A DNA stretch of 49,535 nucleotides, from contig NZWX01000016.1 of NCBI GenBank assembly GCA_002697625.1, forward strand, positions 1 to 49,535. Direction: 5' to 3'. Below, in pieces: positions 44,501 through 49,535 of the stretch. Source of the DNA: Flavobacteriales bacterium. Lineage in GTDB: Bacteria; Bacteroidota; Bacteroidia; Flavobacteriales; BACL11. The notes under the pieces were generated by a model. That model saw only the letters and a list, made by a program, of their open reading frames with translations, ran no database searches and was not told where the DNA came from. Each line of letters starts with the position of its first letter. Position 1 is the stretch's first letter. The position numbers and the translations under genes are program-made.

Positions 44501-47108
44501 CAGATAAAGAAGAAATCTTTTCTGCTAAAATCTTGATTTTTGACTCCGCATCTGCAAGCTTGTTTTTTTCGTTATTAACAAGCTGTTGTGGAGCATTTTG
44601 TATAAATTTTTCATTTGATAATTTTCCTTTTACTATTTTCAAAAAACCTTCTGTGTAATCTAGTTCTTTTTGTAGTTTGTCTAATTCCGCATCTATATCA
44701 ACAGATTCTGATAAGGGAATAAAATACTCGTTAGACCCCACCATAAAGGAGTATGCACCATTTTCTTTTTTATTTATATATTCTATTGAATTTAGATTTC
44801 CTAGCTTACAAATAATAGGGTCCATATTTCTACACAACTTTTCATTTTCTTTTACTAATAATGAGATTTGTTCTTTATTTGAAACCTGTTTTTGTTTTCT
44901 GAAGTTCCTGATAGAAGAAACAACCTCTGAAACAATATCAAAATCATCTAAAATAATTTCTTTTACTTTTTCTGCTTTTGGCCAATCTGCAACAATTATA
45001 TCATTTTCTCTATTATCAATTAAATGCCAAACTTCTTCTGATAAGAAGGGCATAAAAGGATGGAGTAACTTTAGGATTTTCTCTATCTGTCCTATTGTTT
45101 TATTGTAAGTAACAGTATCAATCGGACTTCCATAGTTAGGTTTTATAATCTCTAGATACCAAGAGCAAAAATCATCCCAAACTAGTTTGTAGGTACTCAT
45201 CAGAGCTTCTGATATTCTGTATTTAGAATAGGAATTATCAATTTCTACAATGCTTTTATTTATCTTATTTTCAAACCAAATAATTGCTTGTTTTGCCGCT
45301 TCTGGCTGTGAAATGTCTTCCACTTCCCATCCTTTAATAAGTCTAAATGCATTCCAAATTTTATTGGAGAAATTTCTTCCTTGTTCACATAATCCTTCAT
45401 CAAAAGGTAAATCATTTCCTGCAGGGGAACATAATAGCATTCCAACTCTTACACCATCGGCTCCATATTTTTCCATTAACTTGATAGGGTCTGGTGAGTT
45501 TCCTAGAGATTTACTCATTTTTCTACCTTGTTTGTCTCTTACAATTCCTGTCAGATATACATTTTTGAAAGGTAGGTCACCTTTATATTCATATCCAGCC
45601 ATGATCATACGAGCCACCCAAAAGAATAAAATCTCAGGAGCAGTTACCAAATCATTAGTAGGATAGTAGTAGTTAATTTCTTTATTGTCAGGATTTCTTA
45701 TTCCATCAAAAACTGAAATTGGCCATAACCAAGATGAGAACCATGTGTCTAATACATCTTCATCCTGTCTTAAATCAGAAATAGTAATGTTTGAATTTTC
45801 TTTCTGTATTAAAGATAGAGCTTCCTCTTTTGTTTTTGCAACTACAAATTTATTTCCTTCATAATAAAAAGCAGGAATTTGTTGTCCCCACCAAAGCTGA
45901 CGAGAAACACACCAATCTTTGATATTTTCCATCCAGTGTCGGTAAGTGTTTTTAAACTTTGCGGGATGAAATTGAATATCATCATTCATTACATGTGCTA
46001 AAGCAGGTTTAGAAAACTCTCCCATTTTACAGAACCATTGCATAGAAAGTTTTGGCTCAATTACAGCATCTGTTCTTTCAGAAAAACCAACTTTATTTTG
46101 ATAATCTTCTGTTTTTACCAAACATCCATCTTTTTCTAAATCCATTGCAATCTGTTTTCTAACTTCAAATCTATCTTTACCAATATATAAGGTGGCTTCT
46201 TTACTTAAAGTGCCATCGTCATTTAATATATCAATAGTTTGTAAATTATGCTTGTCTCCTAATTGATAATCGTTAATATCATGAGCAGGAGTAATTTTAA
46301 GAGCTCCCGTACCAAATTCCATATCTACATACTCATCAAAGATGATAGGAATTATTCTATTTACTAAAGGAATAATTGCTTTTTTACCTTTTAAGTGTGT
46401 ATATCGTTCATCATTAGGATTTACACAAATAGCAGAATCACCAAGAATTGTTTCCGGCCTGGTAGTAGCAATAGTTAATTTTTCTTCTGACCCTTCAATA
46501 TTGTAGGAAATATGATACAATTTTGAATTAACTTCTTTGTGTATTACCTCTTCATCAGATAAAGCAGTTTGTGCATCAGGATCCCAATTAACCATTCTTA
46601 CACCTCTATAAATAAGTCCTTTATTGTATAAATCTACAAATACTTGAATAACGGACTCACTCATATCGTTATCCATAGTAAATTTTGTTCTATCCCAATC
46701 ACAAGAAGCTCCTAATTTTCTTAATTGATTAAGAATAATATCTCCATGTTTTTCTTTCCATTCAAAGGCATGGGAAAGAAACTCCTTTCTAGTTAAGTCC
46801 GATTTTTTTATACCCTCTGAAGAAAGTTTTTGCGCCACCTTAGCTTCTGTTGCAATTGATGCATGGTCAGTCCCTGGTACCCAACAAGCGTTATATCCCA
46901 TCATGCGAGCACGCCTTATCATTACATCTTGTAAAGTGTTATTTAGCATATGTCCCATGTGTAATACTCCTGTAACATTTGGCGGAGGAATAACAATAGT
47001 ATAAGCCTCTCTTTTATCAGGTGTAGAATTAAAATACTTCTTCTCCATCCAATGTGTGTACCATTTATCTTCTGTTACGAGGGGATTGTAAGTTTTTGGG
47101 ATACTCAT
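44493..47108 (-). CDS. valS: Valyl-tRNA synthetase
   Basis: 871 residues. The class I motifs are [15 protein letters not shown] (HIGH region) and [12 protein letters not shown] (KMSKS). The editing domain ([17 protein letters not shown]) and a C-terminal coiled-coil arm (about 810-871, [20 protein letters not shown]) are present. It charges tRNA-Val. A -7 box lies 23 bases upstream. Confidence 0.98.
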   Translation of the reverse strand: MSIPKTYNPLVTEDKWYTHWMEKKYFNSTPDKREAYTIVIPPPNVTGVLHMGHMLNNTLQDVMIRRARMMGYNACWVPGTDHASIATEAKVAQKLSSEGIKKSDLTRKEFLSHAFEWKEKHGDIILNQLRKLGASCDWDRTKFTMDNDMSESVIQVFVDLYNKGLIYRGVRMVNWDPDAQTALSDEEVIHKEVNSKLYHISYNIEGSEEKLTIATTRPETILGDSAICVNPNDERYTHLKGKKAIIPLVNRIIPIIFDEYVDMEFGTGALKITPAHDINDYQLGDKHNLQTIDILNDDGTLSKEATLYIGKDRFEVRKQIAMDLEKDGCLVKTEDYQNKVGFSERTDAVIEPKLSMQWFCKMGEFSKPALAHVMNDDIQFHPAKFKNTYRHWMENIKDWCVSRQLWWGQQIPAFYYEGNKFVVAKTKEEALSLIQKENSNITISDLRQDEDVLDTWFSSWLWPISVFDGIRNPDNKEINYYYPTNDLVTAPEILFFWVARMIMAGYEYKGDLPFKNVYLTGIVRDKQGRKMSKSLGNSPDPIKLMEKYGADGVRVGMLLCSPAGNDLPFDEGLCEQGRNFSNKIWNAFRLIKGWEVEDISQPEAAKQAIIWFENKINKSIVEIDNSYSKYRISEALMSTYKLVWDDFCSWYLEIIKPNYGSPIDTVTYNKTIGQIEKILKLLHPFMPFLSEEVWHLIDNRENDIIVADWPKAEKVKEIILDDFDIVSEVVSSIRNFRKQKQVSNKEQISLLVKENEKLCRNMDPIICKLGNLNSIEYINKKENGAYSFMVGSNEYFIPLSESVDIDAELDKLQKELDYTEGFLKIVKGKLSNEKFIQNAPQQLVNNEKNKLADAESKIKILAEKISSLSDD

Positions 47109-47131
47109 TTATCTTTAATTTTAAAAGAGTA

Positions 47132-47139
47132 CAAACTTA
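47132..47139 (-). promoter_or_regulatory. -7 box (TAAGTTTG) for valS
   Basis: Exact TAnnTTTG on the minus strand, 23 bases before the valS ATG. There is no recognisable T-box, as expected outside the Gram-positive bacteria. Confidence 0.55.
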
Positions 47140-47175
47140 CAAAAAATTGTTTTTTTAATAGAAATACTAATTACA

Positions 47176-47206
47176 TTTGTTGTGGAATAATATTTTATTA
47201 AATTTG
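47176..47206 (+). promoter_or_regulatory. Promoter for the DUF1573 gene
   Basis: TTTG (47176-47179), 19 bases, then TAAATTTG (47199-47206): one of the two best full promoter matches in the window. The leader to the ATG at 47257 is about 45 bases and A-rich. Confidence 0.7.
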
Positions 47207-47256
47207 CCGTTCACAAACTGAAAATTAACTAATTAAAAACAACAAAAAGTAAAGTA

Positions 47257-47694
47257 ATGAAAAAACTAATTTTATCTCTATCAATGATTATTTCATTCGG
47301 ATTTGCAGGTGCGCAAACTATAGATTTTGAATCTAAAGTTATTGATTATGGAGTTATTGAACATAATTCAGACGGAAATAGAGAGTATAAATTTACAAAT
47401 AATGGAGATCAACCATTGGTTATAAAAGCTGCAAAGGGTAGTTGTGGTTGTACAGTTCCAAATTACAAAAAAGAAGATGGGTCTTCTGAGTGGGCTCCGG
47501 GAGAGTCGGGAACGATAAAAGTAAAATATGCTACAAATAGAATTGGTAAATTTACCAAAACTATTACTTTAACAACAAATACTGCTGACAAAAAACCAGT
47601 TATTTTAACTATAAAAGGAGAGGTGTTAGCTCCAGCGAAGGAAACTGGAGTGCCTGAAAAGAAAACAACAGGTTCTCCATTAGAAAAGAAGTAA
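47257..47694 (+). CDS. DUF1573 secreted protein
   Basis: 145 residues, signal peptide to about residue 20 (ISFGFAGAQ). The Ig-like DUF1573 fold is shown by FESKVIDYGVIEHNSDGNRE, YKFTNNGDQPLVIKAAKGSC then GCTVPNYKKEDG, and RIGKFTKTITLTTNTADKKP. A Lys/Pro-rich tail follows (PEKKTTGSPLEKK). It is common in the periplasm of Bacteroidota; the function is unknown. It has its own promoter and terminator. Confidence 0.93.
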   Translation: MKKLILSLSMIISFGFAGAQTIDFESKVIDYGVIEHNSDGNREYKFTNNGDQPLVIKAAKGSCGCTVPNYKKEDGSSEWAPGESGTIKVKYATNRIGKFTKTITLTTNTADKKPVILTIKGEVLAPAKETGVPEKKTTGSPLEKK

Positions 47695-47717
47695 AAATAG
47701 AAATATATTTTTAACAT

Positions 47718-47747
47718 AAGCACTCTCATTTATGAGGGTGTTTTTTT
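47718..47747 (+). terminator. Rho-independent terminator after the DUF1573 gene
   Basis: The stem CACTCTC / GAGGGTG (47721-47727 and 47734-47740; one T-G pair) can be extended by AAG/TTT on the outside, with loop ATTTAT, and is followed by seven T residues. Confidence 0.88.
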
Positions 47748-47760
47748 ATAAATTTAAGTT

Positions 47761-48960
47761 ATGCCAAATATCTCAAATAAAGGAAATTTAATGCCAGAGT
47801 CTCCAATTAGGAAGTTGGTACCATATGCAGAAGAAGCTAAAAAAGCAGGAAAAAAAGTTTATCATTTAAATATTGGTCAGCCAGATATTGAAACTCCAGA
47901 AGTTGCTTTAAATGCAATTCATAATTTTTCTAATAAAGTTGTGGAATATTCTCATTCTGCAGGTTTAGAAAGTTATAGAAAAGGTTTGGCTCATTATTAT
48001 CAGGATTTAGGTATAGATGTTTCTTATGAAGATTTAATGATAACAACAGGAGGTTCTGAAGCTCTTTTATTTGCTCTTAATTCCTGTTTAGATGCTGGTG
48101 ATGAGATAATAATCCCTGAACCTTTTTATGCAAATTATAACGGATTCTCTATTTCTGCGGGAGTAAAGGTTAAACCAATTAGTACTTCTATTAATAATGG
48201 TTTTGCACTTCCTGCAATTGAAGAGTTTGAAAAATTAATAACTCCAAGAACCAAGGCGATTTTAATCTGTAATCCAGGTAATCCTACAGGATATTTATAT
48301 TCTAAAGAAGAATTACAAACACTTAGTGATATAGTAATTAAATATGATTTATTCCTTTTTGCAGATGAAGTATATAGAGAATTCTCTTATGATGGAAATG
48401 AACATTATTCTGTATTAAATTTTAAAGGTTTGGAGAATAATGCGATTGTAATAGATTCTACTTCTAAAAGATACAGCATGTGTGGAATTAGAATTGGATG
48501 TATTGTTAGTAAAAATAAGGACGTAATGTCTACTGCTTTAAAGTTTGCGCAAGCAAGATTATCTCCTCCCACTTTCGGACAGATTGCGGGAGAAGCTGCT
48601 TTATGTACTCCTCATTCGTATTTTGAAGAAGTTATTAAGGAATATGTAAGTCGAAGAGATTTATTAATTGAAGGATTGAATAAAATTGAAGGGGTAATTT
48701 GCCCAAAACCAAAAGGTGCTTTTTATGCAATCGCTCAGCTTCCTGTAGATGATGCAGAGAAATTTTCACAATGGTTGTTAGAAGATTTTGATTTAAATGG
48801 AGAGACTGTTATGGTTGCTCCTGCAACTGGATTTTACTCTACTCCAAAAACGGGGATCAATCAAGTTAGAATAGCATATGTTCTAAATAAGGATTCATTA
48901 CAGAAAGCAATTAATTGTTTAGAATCTGCTCTTAAAATATACCCAGGAAGAACCGTATAA
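47761..48960 (+). CDS. Class I pyridoxal-phosphate aminotransferase
   Basis: 399 residues. Fold type I motifs: YHLNIGQPDIETPEVAL, ITTGGSEALLFAL, ICNPGNPTGYLYSKEE, FLFADEVYREFSYDG and the Schiff-base lysine in DSTSKRYSMCGIRIGC (Lys 236). It is probably an aspartate/aromatic-type aminotransferase; the substrate cannot be read from sequence. Its stop overlaps the next start as TAATG. Confidence 0.94.
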   Translation: MPNISNKGNLMPESPIRKLVPYAEEAKKAGKKVYHLNIGQPDIETPEVALNAIHNFSNKVVEYSHSAGLESYRKGLAHYYQDLGIDVSYEDLMITTGGSEALLFALNSCLDAGDEIIIPEPFYANYNGFSISAGVKVKPISTSINNGFALPAIEEFEKLITPRTKAILICNPGNPTGYLYSKEELQTLSDIVIKYDLFLFADEVYREFSYDGNEHYSVLNFKGLENNAIVIDSTSKRYSMCGIRIGCIVSKNKDVMSTALKFAQARLSPPTFGQIAGEAALCTPHSYFEEVIKEYVSRRDLLIEGLNKIEGVICPKPKGAFYAIAQLPVDDAEKFSQWLLEDFDLNGETVMVAPATGFYSTPKTGINQVRIAYVLNKDSLQKAINCLESALKIYPGRTV

Positions 48961-49442
48961 TGGATCTGACTCATCATAAAGAGCAGGTTAAGATAAAGCA
49001 AAAGGAAAACAAAAAGTTTTTTAATCGTCTAAAAAAAGTAAAGCCAAAACTTTTAGATAAAATAATCCATCCCATACACCTAGAAGTGTTTGAGTGTACT
49101 GATTGTCTTAAATGTGCAAATTGTTGTACTACGACAGGGCCTCTCTTTACCGATAAAGATATTAGTAGGATTGCAAAGTATTTAAGAATAAAACCTTCTG
49201 AGTTTGTTGATATATATTTGAAAATTGATGAAGATAATGATTATGTATTACAATCTGTTCCGTGTACTTTCTTAGGAGAGGATAACTATTGTTCTATTTA
49301 TGACGTAAGGCCTAAAGCCTGTAGAGGATATCCTCATACTGATAGGATTAAACAATATCAGTTGTTAGAACTGACCAACAAGAATTTAGATATATGTCCC
49401 GCTGTATTTCAGATTGTTGAAAGGCTTAAATCTAAATTATAG
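48960..49442 (+). CDS. YkgJ-family cysteine-cluster protein
   Basis: 160 residues. The cysteine cluster is CTDCLKCANCCTTTGPLF, with VPCTFLGEDNYCSIYDVRPK and ACRGYPHTDR; these Cys residues probably bind zinc or an iron-sulfur cluster. The function is unknown. It is translationally coupled to the aminotransferase by TAATG. The last 93 bases of the window after it hold nothing recognisable. Confidence 0.92.
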   Translation: MDLTHHKEQVKIKQKENKKFFNRLKKVKPKLLDKIIHPIHLEVFECTDCLKCANCCTTTGPLFTDKDISRIAKYLRIKPSEFVDIYLKIDEDNDYVLQSVPCTFLGEDNYCSIYDVRPKACRGYPHTDRIKQYQLLELTNKNLDICPAVFQIVERLKSKL

Positions 49443-49535
49443 AATTTTAATTATTTACATTAAGTTTTTATTATATTCATTAATTTGTATAACTATTTTT
49501 TAAATAAATTATACATTATTGTTGTAATTTAAATA

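Noticed and set aside
1..49535. tRNA or rRNA genes, CRISPR arrays, insertion sequences, phage genes or att sites
   Set aside because: Intergenic gaps are all shorter than about 250 bases and none shows a cloverleaf, spaced direct repeats, transposase or integrase signature.
49443..49535. Short A/T-rich tail after the last gene as an origin or regulatory element
   Set aside because: Plain A/T-rich sequence with no repeats or boxes that can be supported.

Overview
The window is about 49.5 kb of AT-rich, gene-dense DNA from a member of the Bacteroidota, most likely a marine-type Flavobacteriales. Four things support this. Type IX secretion (T9SS) C-terminal sorting domains occur at 5219, 27225 and 40790, with degenerate versions at 32736 and 43650. 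Many transcription units have a Bacteroidota-type -7 box (TAnnTTTG) at the right distance. Shine-Dalgarno sequences are lacking. Typical families are present (DUF4159, DUF6095, a long-tailed S16, IcmF and fused E1 dehydrogenases). There is no rRNA or tRNA gene, CRISPR array, insertion sequence or phage gene, so the genus cannot be named. No stretch longer than about 250 bases lacks a gene.

Layout. 1-6589: a truncated envelope protein (jelly roll, coiled coil, SPOR), a divergent lipoprotein, dnaK behind an unusual TGAC/GTCA repeat array, a T9SS type-B secreted protein and a small lipoprotein ending in a tandem KDK repeat. 6594-16683: phenylacetate catabolism. paaA-B-C-D-H-I-(62-aa membrane protein)-Y-Z, followed by a fused 2-oxoacid dehydrogenase E1, run leftward; paaE runs divergently. 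paaK, paaF, paaG and paaJ are not in the window. 16684-22779: DUF4159, rsmE, pckA, DUF423, a Lys9-type saccharopine reductase, and rimM-rpsP with a structured leader.

22977-32653: a second fused E1 followed by murQ and DUF6095, mnmD, a T9SS type-A cell-surface protein, ilvE, a GNAT enzyme, YceI, a hypothetical, and a tight three-gene operon of YbjQ, a 34-aa membrane peptide and an ATP-grasp ligase. 32736-37150: two secreted peptidases (M14 and C1B), an SRPBCC protein, a YecR-like lipoprotein and a beta-rich lipoprotein. 37208-49442: icmF, a huge Asp-box/VPS10-like T9SS protein, a small lipoprotein with a T9SS-tail remnant, a DUF481-like porin, valS, DUF1573, a class I aminotransferase and a YkgJ cysteine-cluster protein.

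Functional themes. The first is amino-acid and aromatic carbon use: the paa operon, two E1 enzymes, ilvE, the Lys9-type reductase, icmF and pckA for gluconeogenesis. The second is protein export to the cell surface by T9SS and lipoprotein routes. The third is translation and stress housekeeping (dnaK, rsmE, rimM, rpsP, mnmD, valS). Coding is very compact: convergent genes repeatedly overlap or abut at their stop codons, and operon genes are joined by TAATG or ATGA overlaps. The most unusual observations are the reciprocal Asp/Asn swap between the two E1 paralogues, the unannotated 34-aa gene in front of the ATP-grasp gene, the repeat array before dnaK, the E1 gene at the end of the paa operon, and terminators fused directly to the next promoter.
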